This document shows positions 43,961 through 53,768 of a stretch of 64,000 nucleotides of DNA, in pieces. A program made the translations under genes and the position numbers. Position 1 is the first letter of the stretch, and every line of letters starts with the position of its first letter. The DNA is from JBELHJ01 sp042091495 (GTDB lineage Bacteria; Bacteroidota; Bacteroidia; Flavobacteriales; Flavobacteriaceae), in NCBI GenBank assembly GCA_042091495.1, contig JBELHJ010000004.1, positions 9,245 to 73,244 of the forward strand. The letters are read 5' to 3'. Below the pieces are notes generated by a model that was given only the letters and a program-made list of their open reading frames with translations, did no database searches and had not been told where the DNA came from.

Positions 43961-45790
43961 ATGACTAATCATTCTATTACAAAAGGACTCGTCTCTTCGA
44001 AAGAGATTGCTAAAGCTGTCAAAATGGACAGGTTTGGTTTTTTAGGAACATTTATAGGGTGGATCTTATTAAAGCTTTTAAAAATATCTACACTTAACAA
44101 AATTTACAACCGCAATAGGCATCTTGAAAAACTAGAGTTTATTGATGGTTTATTAGGTGAGTTTAAAATTAAGTTCGAAATTCCTGAAGAAGATTTTAAG
44201 AGACTCCCTAAAGAAGGTCCATATATTACAGTTTCTAATCATCCTCTTGGAGGAATAGATGGGATTTTATTATTGAAACTACTTCTAGAAAACAGAAGTG
44301 ATTTCAAGATTATGGCTAATTTTTTACTTCACAGGATTGAACCACTAAAACCTTATATTCTTCCTGTTAATCCTTTTGAAGATAGAAAAGATGTTAAGTC
44401 TAGTGTCACAGGTTTTAAAAATGCTTTAAAGCATCTTAATGAAGGTCATCCACTAGGGATTTTTCCAGCTGGAGAAGTATCCACTTATAAAGATGGTAAA
44501 CTTTTAGTAGATAAACCATGGGAAGAAGCAGCAATTAAATTAATTAAACGTTCTGAAGTTCCTGTAGTTCCTATTTATTTTCATGCTAAAAATAGTAAGC
44601 TGTTTTATAAGCTCTCCAAAATTAGTGACACATTTAGAACGGCTAAATTACCTTCAGAGTTATTAACTCAAAAGCGAAGAACCATAAGAGTAAGGATAGG
44701 GAAGCCTATAGCTGTAAAAGAACAATTAGAGCATGATTCTGTTGCTACATTATCAGAATTTTTAAGGAAAAAGACCTACATGTTATCTAATTCTTTTGAT
44801 CCGAAAGAGAAATTCCTAGATAATTTAACATCGACCTTAAAGTTACCTAAAACTCCCAAAAATATTGTAACACCTATTGCTTCGGAATTAATACAGAAAG
44901 AGGTTGAGGTTTTGAGACAGAATAACAAGCGTCTTTTACAAAGTAAAAGCTATGAGGTGTTTTTAGCTCATGCAGATGATATCCCTAATGGATTAAAAGA
45001 AATAGGACGACTGAGAGAAATCACTTTTCGAGAAATTGGAGAAGGAACTAATGAGTCAATTGACTTGGACTCTTTTGATATCTATTATCATCACATGTTT
45101 TTATGGGATAATGATTCAAAAGTTATTGCAGGAGCTTATAGAATGGGGTTAGGGTCTCAGATTTATAAAGCTTATGGGATTAACGGATTCTATTTACAAG
45201 ACCTTTTTAGATTTGAACCTGAACTTCATAAAATGATGAGTGAGTCAATTGAAATGGGAAGGGCTTTCATTATTAAAGAATTTCAACAAAAGCCCATGCC
45301 ATTATTTTTACTTTGGAAAGGTATTGTTCATACAACACTTCGCTATCCAGAACATAATTATCTTATTGGCGGTGTAAGCATTAGTAATAAATTTACTAAT
45401 TTTTCCAAGTCACTAATGATTGAGTTTATGAAGTCTCATTTTTATGACCCCTATGTGGCTCAATATGTATCACCCAAAAAGGAGTTTAAAGTTAGACTAA
45501 AGGATGCTGATAAAGATTTTATTTTTGACGCTTCTAAAGCAGATCTTAATAAATTTGATAAGATTATTGATGAGGTTGAGCCAGGAAATTTAAGGTTGCC
45601 TGTATTGATTAAAAAGTATATTAAACAAAATGCCAGAGTTATTGCTTTCAATGTAGATCCTTTGTTTAATAATGCCATTGATGGTCTAATGTATATCAGA
45701 ATTTCTGATCTTCCAGATAGTACAGTTAGACCAGTAATGGAAGAGTTTCAGGCTGAGCTTGAAAAAGTTTACAATAATCAGTCTTCTTAG
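43961..45790 (+). CDS. Bifunctional acyltransferase: PlsC domain fused to GNAT-type N-acyltransferase (OlsF-like aminolipid synthase)
   Basis: 609 residues in two parts. The first half is a PlsC/LPLAT O-acyltransferase with the HX4D catalytic motif HPLGGID (His at residue 94) and the phosphate-binding FPAGEVSTY. The second half (about 330-560) is an OlsB/hemolysin-type GNAT N-acyltransferase with LREITFREIGEG and FYLQDLFR blocks. The same fusion in OlsF makes ornithine lipids by N- then O-acylation, and separate GlsB/GlsA proteins make glycine lipids in Bacteroides. Which amino acid is used here cannot be read. Probably membrane-associated. It ends 4 bp inside the convergent dehydrogenase gene. 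Confidence 0.85.
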   Translation: MTNHSITKGLVSSKEIAKAVKMDRFGFLGTFIGWILLKLLKISTLNKIYNRNRHLEKLEFIDGLLGEFKIKFEIPEEDFKRLPKEGPYITVSNHPLGGIDGILLLKLLLENRSDFKIMANFLLHRIEPLKPYILPVNPFEDRKDVKSSVTGFKNALKHLNEGHPLGIFPAGEVSTYKDGKLLVDKPWEEAAIKLIKRSEVPVVPIYFHAKNSKLFYKLSKISDTFRTAKLPSELLTQKRRTIRVRIGKPIAVKEQLEHDSVATLSEFLRKKTYMLSNSFDPKEKFLDNLTSTLKLPKTPKNIVTPIASELIQKEVEVLRQNNKRLLQSKSYEVFLAHADDIPNGLKEIGRLREITFREIGEGTNESIDLDSFDIYYHHMFLWDNDSKVIAGAYRMGLGSQIYKAYGINGFYLQDLFRFEPELHKMMSESIEMGRAFIIKEFQQKPMPLFLLWKGIVHTTLRYPEHNYLIGGVSISNKFTNFSKSLMIEFMKSHFYDPYVAQYVSPKKEFKVRLKDADKDFIFDASKADLNKFDKIIDEVEPGNLRLPVLIKKYIKQNARVIAFNVDPLFNNAIDGLMYIRISDLPDSTVRPVMEEFQAELEKVYNNQSS

Positions 45791-46728
45791 TGAAAGAATA
45801 AGATTTTAATTTTGTCAACGATAACTTGTGCTAGTTTTTCATGACTTTCATAGGTCCAACCTGCGACGTGAGGTGTCAAAATAACTTTTTCAGAAGCGAT
45901 TAGGTTTGAAAAATTTTCATCAGGATTGCTACTGTTAAATAATGATTCAAAAGATGTCTTTTCATATTCTAGAACATCTAGTCCTGCTCCTAAAATTTTA
46001 CCACTATTAATAGCGTTTAAAACGTCTTTAGTAATAACACTGCTGCCTCTAGCTGTGTTTATTAACCAAAAAGATTTTGATACACTATCAATAAACGATG
46101 CATTTATTAATTGTATTGAACTTTCATTTTGTGGTGTATGAAGGCTAATTACATCCACGCGTTTTTTAAATTCTTTAAGTGAAACTTGTTCTGCTAATTC
46201 ATCACCAACCTCAGGTTCTATATCGTAACAAATAACATCACAATCAAATCCTATAAGTTTTTTTGCAAATGCTTTACCCATATTTCCATAGCCTATAATA
46301 CCAATAGTTTTTCCTTCAAGTTCAAAACCTCTATTGATTTCTCTTTGCCAAATGCCTTCTTTAACTTCGTTGTTAGCTCTAGTAATTTTATTGGTAAGAT
46401 TTAGTAACAACCCTAGAGTATGTTCTCCTACAGCATTCCTATTGCCTTCAGGAGCTGAAATAAGATGAATCCCTTTAGATTTGGCATAATCAGTATCTAT
46501 GTTTTCTAGTCCGGCACCAACTCTAGCGATAAACTTCAAGTTTATAGCTTTATCTATAAACTGTCGATCAATTGTGAATCGACTTCTAATTACAATACCA
46601 TGAAATTCCCCAATAATATTTTCAATGGTATTTTTAGATGATGAAAAGTCACAATGATTATTAATATTAAGTTTTTCAAGTGCTGTAAGAAGCAGCGAAT
46701 GGTTGCTATCTAGATGAAGTACTTTCAT
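45787..46728 (-). CDS. D-2-hydroxyacid dehydrogenase family protein
   Basis: 313 residues from the ATG at 46728 (MKVLHLDSNHS); the frame runs 7 codons further but overlaps the mgtE end. The NAD-binding motif is GIIGYGNMGKAFA, and the catalytic Arg (ARVGAGLENID and NTARGS blocks), Glu and His (TPHVAGWTYES) of the family are present. Relatives include SerA (phosphoglycerate dehydrogenase) and related enzymes; there is no C-terminal ACT domain, so a SerA identity is possible but not proven. It is the last gene of the minus-strand DUF4286-rsmA-mgtE run. Confidence 0.85.
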   Translation of the reverse strand: MKVLHLDSNHSLLLTALEKLNINNHCDFSSSKNTIENIIGEFHGIVIRSRFTIDRQFIDKAINLKFIARVGAGLENIDTDYAKSKGIHLISAPEGNRNAVGEHTLGLLLNLTNKITRANNEVKEGIWQREINRGFELEGKTIGIIGYGNMGKAFAKKLIGFDCDVICYDIEPEVGDELAEQVSLKEFKKRVDVISLHTPQNESSIQLINASFIDSVSKSFWLINTARGSSVITKDVLNAINSGKILGAGLDVLEYEKTSFESLFNSSNPDENFSNLIASEKVILTPHVAGWTYESHEKLAQVIVDKIKILFFH

Positions 46729-46738
46729 GGATACATAA

Positions 46739-48109
46739 TTAAAATCCAATTATGAATTCAGAAATTATGAAAAACAAATAAATACCCAGAATATCATTAC
46801 TAGTTGTGATAAAAGGTCCTGTAGCAATAGCTGGATCAATTCCTTTTTTATCTAAAATTATAGGTACAAATGTGCCAATTAATGCAGCTACAATGATAAC
46901 ACTCATCATTGAAATAGCTATAGCAATACTATGTACAAGTTCTTGATTAATAATGTAGCCAAATAAAATAACTAACAGGGCTAGCGTAAATCCGTTAATT
47001 AAACTTAACCCCACTTCTTTTAGTAATCTGAAAAATAAACTCCCTTTTACATTATTGTTTGCCAATCCTTGAACAATAATTGCACTCGATTGAACGCCAA
47101 CATTTCCTGCCATTGCAGCAATGAGCGGGGTATAGAAAAACAACTCAGGTACAGATTCCATAATGTGATCAAATCCGCTCATTATAAAAACACTTCCTAA
47201 TCCACCAAACAAACCAAGAACTAACCAAGGAAGTCTTGCTTTTGTAAGCTCAAAAACACTGTCATCAGCCTCAACATCTTGATATATACCTGCTGCTAAC
47301 TGATAGTCTTTGTCAGCTTCTTCTTTAATAACATCAACAATATCATCAATGGTTATTCTACCTAATAAAATTCTATTATCATCAGTAACTGGAATGGCTT
47401 CTAAATCATATTTTGTCATAATTTTAGCGACATCTTCAACATCGTCATTTACGTTAGCATAATCGACATTTGAAATATAGATGTCAGCAATTTTTTGATC
47501 ACTTTTAGCTGTAATTAAGTCTTTTAAAGAAAGACGACCAATTAGTTCCTCTTTTTTAGTTACGACATATATAGAATGTACGCGAGTTACATTTTCTGCT
47601 TGGGCTCTAATTTTTCTTAAACAACCGCCAACAGTCCAAGTCTCGTAAACTTTAACGAGCTCCTTTGCCATAAGTCCACCCGCAGAGTCTTCATCATAAT
47701 TTAGTAACTCTTTAATTTCAGCCTTAAGTTCTTCATCTTCAATTTTAGAAATTACATCTTCTTGACGTTCAACAGGAAGCTCAGCAATAATATCTGTGGC
47801 ATCATCAGTATCTAATTCTTCAATTTCTTCAGCAATTTCTTTATTAGAAAGACGATCCAGAATTTTTTCTCTAATATCCTCATCAATTTCAGTTAAAACA
47901 TCCGAAGTTTTTTTTGAGTCAAGAAGTTTGATCACATAGATGCTTTCCTCAAAATTCAGTTCATTTAAAATTTCAGCAATATCTGCATAATGAAAATCAT
48001 TAAATAACTTCTTGATACCCTGATCATCTTTGATGCCAATAAGACCTTGTACATGGTCAATGAGCTCTGAGTTAAGTTTAAACTGAATATTTTGATTTTG
48101 ATCAATCAA
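46739..48109 (-). CDS. mgtE: Magnesium transporter MgtE
   Basis: 456 residues starting at TTG; no in-frame ATG precedes it (a stop lies three codons upstream) and the length matches the family. The layout is an acidic helical N-domain (about 15-130, with DTDDATDIIAELP), a pair of CBS domains (about 140-260) that sense Mg2+, a connecting helix, and five membrane helices including the MAGNVGVQSS and GPFITTSNDILG pore motifs. It imports Mg2+ down its gradient as a dimer. It lies 18 bp after rsmA and 10 bp before the dehydrogenase start. Confidence 0.94.
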   Translation of the reverse strand: MIDQNQNIQFKLNSELIDHVQGLIGIKDDQGIKKLFNDFHYADIAEILNELNFEESIYVIKLLDSKKTSDVLTEIDEDIREKILDRLSNKEIAEEIEELDTDDATDIIAELPVERQEDVISKIEDEELKAEIKELLNYDEDSAGGLMAKELVKVYETWTVGGCLRKIRAQAENVTRVHSIYVVTKKEELIGRLSLKDLITAKSDQKIADIYISNVDYANVNDDVEDVAKIMTKYDLEAIPVTDDNRILLGRITIDDIVDVIKEEADKDYQLAAGIYQDVEADDSVFELTKARLPWLVLGLFGGLGSVFIMSGFDHIMESVPELFFYTPLIAAMAGNVGVQSSAIIVQGLANNNVKGSLFFRLLKEVGLSLINGFTLALLVILFGYIINQELVHSIAIAISMMSVIIVAALIGTFVPIILDKKGIDPAIATGPFITTSNDILGIYLFFIISEFIIGF

Positions 48110-48127
48110 ACGTTTCTAAATTATAGA

Positions 48128-48901
48128 TTAGTTAATAGTTTGAATTAATAAAGTGAGATTTATAAAGTCTTCGACACTGATTTGCTCAGGTCTCAAGTCA
48201 AATATACTATTTGCTTTTAAATTATCTGTTAAGTTGAAAACTTTTAAGCTATTTCTCAATGTTTTTCTTCTTTGATTAAAAGCACTCTTTACTACTTTAA
48301 AGAAAAGTTTTTCATCACAAGCGAGTTTAAAATCTGCTTTCCTTTTCAAAATTAGAACACCAGAATCTACTTTAGGAGGCGGATTAAAAACATGAGGAGG
48401 TACAGTAAAAAGATATTCAGCATCATAGAATGCTTGCACCAATACAGAAAGTATTCCGTAAGATTTACTGCCTTTTTTTTCACAAATTCTTTGAGCAACT
48501 TCTTTTTGAAACATTCCTGAAAATTCAGGAATTTGATCTCGCATTTCAAGTGTTTTAAAAACAATTTGAGAGGAGATATTGTATGGATAATTGCCAATTA
48601 TGGCAAAAGGTTGATCATTAAAAATACATTTCAAATCATATTTTAAAAAATCCTCTTCAATCACACGATTTGCAAGAGTTAAAAAATTACTTTTTAGATA
48701 TGCGACCGACTCTTTGTCAATTTCTATAACATGAGTTGTTACTTTCTTGTCCAAGAGATATTTTGTCAAGACCCCCATTCCAGGGCCTATTTCAAGTATA
48801 TTTTCGTAGTTTTTAAGACTCAGAGAATCTGCTATTTTTTGAGCAATATTTTCATCTCTTAAAAAATGTTGTCCCAGATGTTTTTTCGCCTTGACAGTCA
48901 T
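48128..48901 (-). CDS. rsmA: 16S rRNA (adenine(1518)-N(6)/adenine(1519)-N(6))-dimethyltransferase
   Basis: 257 residues. It opens with KKHLGQHFLRDENIAQKI, has the SAM-binding EIGPGMGVLTKYLL and the catalytic NYPYNISSQIVFK motif of N6-adenine methyltransferases, and the NQRRKTLRNSL tail helix. RsmA (KsgA) dimethylates two adjacent adenines near the 3' end of 16S rRNA late in 30S assembly. Translation starts 7 bp after the DUF4286 gene; mgtE follows. Confidence 0.96.
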   Translation of the reverse strand: MTVKAKKHLGQHFLRDENIAQKIADSLSLKNYENILEIGPGMGVLTKYLLDKKVTTHVIEIDKESVAYLKSNFLTLANRVIEEDFLKYDLKCIFNDQPFAIIGNYPYNISSQIVFKTLEMRDQIPEFSGMFQKEVAQRICEKKGSKSYGILSVLVQAFYDAEYLFTVPPHVFNPPPKVDSGVLILKRKADFKLACDEKLFFKVVKSAFNQRRKTLRNSLKVFNLTDNLKANSIFDLRPEQISVEDFINLTLLIQTIN

Positions 48902-48908
48902 TACAGGT

Positions 48909-49238
48909 TTAATTAAAATTTACGGTGTATTCATCTACTATTTCAAGTTCTGTTCTAAAAGCTAGCATTTTATCTCCAAACTTAGATAATCCATCTTTCC
49001 TAAGTTTTTCAGCATCATTTTCATAATAAGCTTTAAGCGCTTCTTTAGAAATAGCGCGATATTGAATGGAATAAGTCTGTCCTCCCATTTGCTCCTCAAC
49101 CAACACTTTTGTGAGTTTAGCTTCTGAAAACTTTCCTGTAGCTAATACTTGAGGAATATGTTCTTTAATCCACACTAACCATTGATCAACTATACTATCG
49201 TGTATATTAACTGTTACATTGTATATAATCATACTCAA
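48909..49238 (-). CDS. DUF4286 family protein
   Basis: 109 residues (or 107 if the second Met at 49232 is used). The sequence IIYNVTVNIHDSIVDQWLVW and the following FSEAKLTKVLVEEQMGGQTYSIQY match DUF4286, a small ferredoxin-like alpha/beta protein of Bacteroidota often encoded beside rsmA. No function is established. It is the first gene of the minus-strand run through the dehydrogenase. Confidence 0.82.
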   Translation of the reverse strand: MSMIIYNVTVNIHDSIVDQWLVWIKEHIPQVLATGKFSEAKLTKVLVEEQMGGQTYSIQYRAISKEALKAYYENDAEKLRKDGLSKFGDKMLAFRTELEIVDEYTVNFN

Positions 49239-49305
49239 AATATTTTATGCAAAAAAAGACACTTTATTAGAAATTAAAAAGTTTTAATGCCTTTTGATGG
49301 AATTA

Positions 49306-51078
49306 TCAGATATCAGGCATTAAACTTCTGTAGCGTTTTCTTGATTCAACAAGATGAATACTATTTTCTAAATTAAATAGGATATATTCATAACATCTTT
49401 TAGCTTCTTCTGTATTGTTAAATATAGTTTCATAAAGAATACCAAGTCTATAATAAGCATCATCTAATAAAATACTCTCTTTAAATTCTTCAATAATTTT
49501 GGTATAATTCTCAATAGCTTTATCATATTTTTTTTGGGTTTCATAAATAGAGCCCATTTTAAAGATAGCATCATCTACAATGGCCTCTTCTTTGTGGTTT
49601 TCTGTAATATTACTAAGAACCTCTATAGCTTTTGTGGTTTTTTTTTGAAACTGTAAAAGACTGGCTTTAGAAAAAGCATTTAGGGCCACTTGTAAAGAGT
49701 CTTCGTATTTATGATCTGAAATTACAAGTTTAAGCTCAAGTGCATCATTAGCAATGAGTTGAGAAATTGAGGATTTTAAAACTTTTAATTGCGTCTCTGC
49801 CCATTTAAAATCGCCTTTATAAAAACTGGTCTTGGCGACCCGAAATCGTGCTTCTTGAGCAATTGGGCTGTTTTTTAGTGATAATTGAACCTGAGTATAG
49901 TAGATTAATGCCTCGTCAAAACGTTCTTGATATACTAAAATGTCTCCTAGTGCTAATTTTATTTGAGCTATAGATGTTATTGGGTAGGAAATATTAAGCT
50001 TTTCTTTTAAAATTGAAGTGGCCTCAACTGAATTCCCTTGTTCAAAACATAAAAACCTGGCATAATCAATAATTATTGGCACCAATGCTCGGTTTTGATT
50101 GTATTTCAATATGAGAGTCTCATATAATAGGTTGATTTCAGGATATTGTTCCTTGTTGGCATCATTAACTTTTATATTTAATGATTTTTGATTTGCCAAT
50201 AACTGTATATCAATTGATGGACATCGTTCAATAATGAAATTATATATAGAAGACGCTAGGTTAAAATCTCCTGATTTCTCAGTAAGTCTGGCTAATTCTA
50301 TTAATTGATAGTAAGTTCCTTCCTCTCTGCTTAGAATTGCTTTTTCTTGAATAAATGCTTTTTTGTATTGCTTTTCAATAATGTATAGCCAGCTTAGTAA
50401 TTTATTGTAGGTAGTATCAGGATCTTGCTGAATATTTAAAACAAGCTTTTCTTTAAGTAGTTGATTGTTTTGATTAATTTTTTCTTCTGTAAGAAATGGA
50501 TATAGTTTAACTTTTATAGTGTTAAGAGCTGAGGGGTCTATTTTTAAGTAATTAATGTAAGTATCAATCATTAAACTTATATTCCCTTGCTCACCATAAA
50601 GTCTAGCCAAGTTTATTTGAAAGTTAGGATTTTCAGATAGTTCAGCTGCTATTTCATAGGATTTAACTGCTTTATCTATTAATCCAAATTGTTCAAATTG
50701 TCTCGCAACTACGTAAACATTGTTAGTATTTTGCACAATACTTTCATGACATTTTTCAAATGTAGAGTCAGCCATATTCTCTTTTCCCATTAACAAATAA
50801 TTATAACCTAGATAAACTAATAGGGCTTTAGAGTTATTAATCAGCATGGTTTTTTCTATAAGCACTTTTGCTTCCTTATAGCGTTCTAATTGCTGAAAAC
50901 ATGAAATAATTCTCGTAGTGTAGGAATAACTTTTGGGGCTTTTTTTAAGCAGTGCCTGATACATTTCTAATGCCTCAGTAAATTTTGATTCTTTGAAAGC
51001 CTCATCCGCTTTTATTGCATTTTGGGCATTTATTGCCATTGTAAAAATTAAAAATAAATAAAGAATGCACTGCTTCAT
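49306..51078 (-). CDS. Secreted/periplasmic TPR repeat protein
   Basis: 590 residues from the ATG at 51078, which gives a signal peptide (MKQCILYLFLIFTMAINAQ); the frame extends five codons upstream with no support. At least ten TPR-like helical pairs are visible (for example EALIYYTQVQLSLKNSPIAQEARFR and KAIENYTKIIEEF, close to the YfgC/BamD style of tol-pal YbgF repeats). Likely a periplasmic scaffold; the partner is unknown. It follows serS on the same strand, but an intrinsic terminator separates them and ends about 20 bp before this start. Confidence 0.78.
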   Translation of the reverse strand: MKQCILYLFLIFTMAINAQNAIKADEAFKESKFTEALEMYQALLKKSPKSYSYTTRIISCFQQLERYKEAKVLIEKTMLINNSKALLVYLGYNYLLMGKENMADSTFEKCHESIVQNTNNVYVVARQFEQFGLIDKAVKSYEIAAELSENPNFQINLARLYGEQGNISLMIDTYINYLKIDPSALNTIKVKLYPFLTEEKINQNNQLLKEKLVLNIQQDPDTTYNKLLSWLYIIEKQYKKAFIQEKAILSREEGTYYQLIELARLTEKSGDFNLASSIYNFIIERCPSIDIQLLANQKSLNIKVNDANKEQYPEINLLYETLILKYNQNRALVPIIIDYARFLCFEQGNSVEATSILKEKLNISYPITSIAQIKLALGDILVYQERFDEALIYYTQVQLSLKNSPIAQEARFRVAKTSFYKGDFKWAETQLKVLKSSISQLIANDALELKLVISDHKYEDSLQVALNAFSKASLLQFQKKTTKAIEVLSNITENHKEEAIVDDAIFKMGSIYETQKKYDKAIENYTKIIEEFKESILLDDAYYRLGILYETIFNNTEEAKRCYEYILFNLENSIHLVESRKRYRSLMPDI

Positions 51079-51096
51079 AAATTCAAGATACATATA

Positions 51097-51126
51097 AAAT
51101 AAAAATGCCAGATAAAATCTGGCATT
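51097..51126 (-). terminator. Intrinsic terminator after serS, close to the next start codon
   Basis: On the minus strand, a 10-bp stem (AATGCCAGAT/ATCTGGCATT, loop TTT) is followed by TTTATTTTA. It ends about 20 bp before the TPR gene start. Confidence 0.8.
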
Positions 51127-51142
51127 AAAAAAATAAATGGAT

Positions 51143-52414
51143 TTAATCTATAATGTTAAATCCAGTATATGGAATTAATACTTCAGGTATTTTAATCCCA
51201 TCAGGAGTTTGATAATTTTCAAGAATTCCAGCCAATACTCTTGGTAAAGCTAATGCGCTTCCATTAAGTGTGTGACATAATTCATTTTTCCCTTCTTTAT
51301 TTTTAAAACGTAATTTTAATCTGTTAGCTTGAAAGGTTTCAAAATTAGAAACAGATGAAATTTCTAACCATTTATCTTGAGCGGTTGAGAATACTTCAAA
51401 ATCATAGGTCAAAGTCGCAGTAAATCCAAGGTCTCCTCCACAAAGTCTTAAAATACGATATGGTAACTTCAAATCTTTTAAAATAGATTTCACGTGATCT
51501 ACCATGCCATCAAGGGCTGAATAGGATTGGTCTGGGTGTTCAATTCTTAAAATTTCAACTTTATCAAATTGGTGCAGTCTGTTAAGGCCTCTAACATGAG
51601 CTCCATAACTTCCAGCTTCTCTTCTAAAGCATGGCGTATATCCGGTAGCGGTGATAGGTAAATCAGAAGCGCTCACTAAATCACCTCTAAACAAATTAGT
51701 AGCAGGTACTTCAGCTGTTGGGATAAGGTATAAATTATCTTCGGTAACATGGTACATTTGTCCTTCTTTATCTGGTAATTGCCCAGTTCCAAAACCTGAA
51801 GCTTCATTCACAAGATGAGGCAATTGATATTCTTTATAACCTGCTTCCGTATTTTTATCTAAAAAATAACTGATCAAGGCTCTTTGTAATCTGGCACCTT
51901 TACCTTTATAGACTGGAAATCCAGCTCCAGTAATTTTATTACCCAATTCAAAATCTATAATATCATATTTTTTTGCAAGTTCCCAATGCGGAAGGGCACC
52001 ATCAAATAACTGAGGAATTTTACCTTCAGAATAAACCTCAAGATTGTCTTCGTCTGAATTCCCTGAAGGAACACTATCATGAGGGATATTAGGAATTTTA
52101 TACAATAATTCATTGAGGGCGTCAGCAGTTTGACTAAGCAAATCAGTCAAGGATTTTGATGTCTCTTTAAGCTGACCTGTTTTTTCTTTAAGAAGATTTG
52201 CTTTTTGAGTTTCACCATTTTTAAAAAGTATTCCTATTTCTTTTGAAAGCGTATTTGATTCTGATAAAACTTGATCTAATTTTGTTTGGGTCTGTCTGCG
52301 TTTTTCATCCAAAGCCAATACCTCATCAAAAAGAGGAGCTGCATCAATATTTCGCTTAGCTAACTGGTCAATAGCATTCTCTCTATTTGCTTTGATGTAA
52401 GGAACTTGTAACAT
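51143..52414 (-). CDS. serS: Serine-tRNA ligase
   Basis: 423 residues. The N-terminal antiparallel coiled coil (about 25-110), which contacts the long arm of tRNA-Ser, is followed by the class II core with TAEVPATNLFRGD, motif 2 (CFRREAGSYG), FDKVEI and motif 3 (NGSALALPRVLAGILEN). It charges tRNA-Ser with serine in the cytoplasm. A TAnnTTTG box lies 18 nt upstream. It ends in a strong terminator. Confidence 0.97.
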   Translation of the reverse strand: MLQVPYIKANRENAIDQLAKRNIDAAPLFDEVLALDEKRRQTQTKLDQVLSESNTLSKEIGILFKNGETQKANLLKEKTGQLKETSKSLTDLLSQTADALNELLYKIPNIPHDSVPSGNSDEDNLEVYSEGKIPQLFDGALPHWELAKKYDIIDFELGNKITGAGFPVYKGKGARLQRALISYFLDKNTEAGYKEYQLPHLVNEASGFGTGQLPDKEGQMYHVTEDNLYLIPTAEVPATNLFRGDLVSASDLPITATGYTPCFRREAGSYGAHVRGLNRLHQFDKVEILRIEHPDQSYSALDGMVDHVKSILKDLKLPYRILRLCGGDLGFTATLTYDFEVFSTAQDKWLEISSVSNFETFQANRLKLRFKNKEGKNELCHTLNGSALALPRVLAGILENYQTPDGIKIPEVLIPYTGFNIID

Positions 52415-52432
52415 GGTATAAAATTTAAGCTA

Positions 52433-52440
52433 CAAACTTA
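52433..52440 (-). promoter_or_regulatory. Candidate -7 promoter element for serS
   Basis: TAAGTTTG on the minus strand matches TAnnTTTG exactly, 18 nt before the serS ATG. It lies in the 43 bp between the HTTM gene stop and serS. Confidence 0.38.
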
Positions 52441-52457
52441 CTAAATTGGCTCAAATA

Positions 52458-53768
52458 TTATGGCGCATTTGAGGGTAAAATCCATGGGTGATGTTTGAAG
52501 TGACTCCATGAAGTTGCTGCTAAGTCTTTTTTGGAATCAATAAAGGTTTTATATGGTTTACCATTAACACTTACTTTACTATGTATATAGACCGATATAC
52601 TATCACCTTTATTTGCGTATTCTTTTTTTAGCCGTTGAGCAAATTGCCACATGAAATCAGGTTTTGTAGCCAGATTTTTTTGTTGCTTCGCAGTGAGGTA
52701 TTTATTGAGTTTGACTTTAAAATTACGGTTGTAAGTATGGTTGAATATATGAACCTTACAAACTCCTGTTTTGGCTCTTAACATCATTCTCCAAGCCAAT
52801 CTGTGTCCTTCTTCTGTCCATAAAACATCATCTTTAATAAGCCAATGTCTTAATGGAAGAACAATCTGAATGATTAGATAAGTAACAATGCATAATTTTG
52901 TCAATTTTTTGTAGTTGAAATTTAGATTTTTTGTTTGTTGGTTTTTTGATTTAAAAAAGATTTTTTCCACTCTTTCTGGTTGAATGAAAAATATCAAAAA
53001 CCCTAATGATAAGAATGGGAAAATTCCAATTTGAAATACAATTGCGTTGAAAAGATGGAAGAAAAAAGAAGTAATTACCCCAAAAATACGAGTGGGTCTA
53101 AAAAGCAAAATAGGAATTATTAACCCATCAAAAAGAATACCTCCATAGGTTAAAAACAATTGTAAATTTTCAGATTGCAATAATCTACCAATTAAGAAGT
53201 AGTCTGCTTTGTTTCGCATTAAAATTTCCATTGTGGTTCCATTTAACCAATCGGGATAAATTTTAGCTAGAGCTCCAAATGTATAAACTATCCATAATTG
53301 ACAAATTATAAGAACTAAACACCAGTTTGGCATTAAGGCATTATAACTTTTTGGATTAATTTTTACATCCAGTGAAAGTCTTTTGTTAGCTGGTAAAAAA
53401 CACATTATATAGGCAATTAGCATTAGCAAATAATAATGGTTATTGTATGATGATTTTTGCATTAGATACGAACCAGACCATAGGAATGCAAATCCCAGCA
53501 TACTCCAACGGTATTTGTATCCAATACTGATGCATATCCCAAGAAGGCCCATAATTACATAGTAGTAATACATGCCATTGCCTTCTATAGGTTGTAACCA
53601 CTCAAAACCAACAAAACTAAAAGTAAATTGCGGCTCAATGAAAACGCGTTTAACCCAACCGGTAGCAATAGCTCCAAAACTTTCGATAGCTATAAGAGCT
53701 CCTAAAATTATTCTAAATACAATTAGAGCGCTATTGTTAATGGGTTTAAAAAAGAACCGGTTAAACAT
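52458..53768 (-). CDS. HTTM domain membrane protein (vitamin K-dependent carboxylase-like)
   Basis: 436 residues with about seven or eight membrane segments in the first 320. The HTTM (horizontally transferred transmembrane) blocks seen are PINNSALIVFRIILGALIAIE, the YNNHYYLLMLIAYIMCFLP loop and the LWIVYTFGALAKIYPDWL segment, which parallel the vitamin K-dependent gamma-carboxylase fold. The C-terminal 120 residues are soluble and basic. Function of bacterial HTTM proteins is not established. The start overlaps ribF by 8 bp, so translation is probably coupled. Confidence 0.82.
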   Translation of the reverse strand: MFNRFFFKPINNSALIVFRIILGALIAIESFGAIATGWVKRVFIEPQFTFSFVGFEWLQPIEGNGMYYYYVIMGLLGICISIGYKYRWSMLGFAFLWSGSYLMQKSSYNNHYYLLMLIAYIMCFLPANKRLSLDVKINPKSYNALMPNWCLVLIICQLWIVYTFGALAKIYPDWLNGTTMEILMRNKADYFLIGRLLQSENLQLFLTYGGILFDGLIIPILLFRPTRIFGVITSFFFHLFNAIVFQIGIFPFLSLGFLIFFIQPERVEKIFFKSKNQQTKNLNFNYKKLTKLCIVTYLIIQIVLPLRHWLIKDDVLWTEEGHRLAWRMMLRAKTGVCKVHIFNHTYNRNFKVKLNKYLTAKQQKNLATKPDFMWQFAQRLKKEYANKGDSISVYIHSKVSVNGKPYKTFIDSKKDLAATSWSHFKHHPWILPSNAP

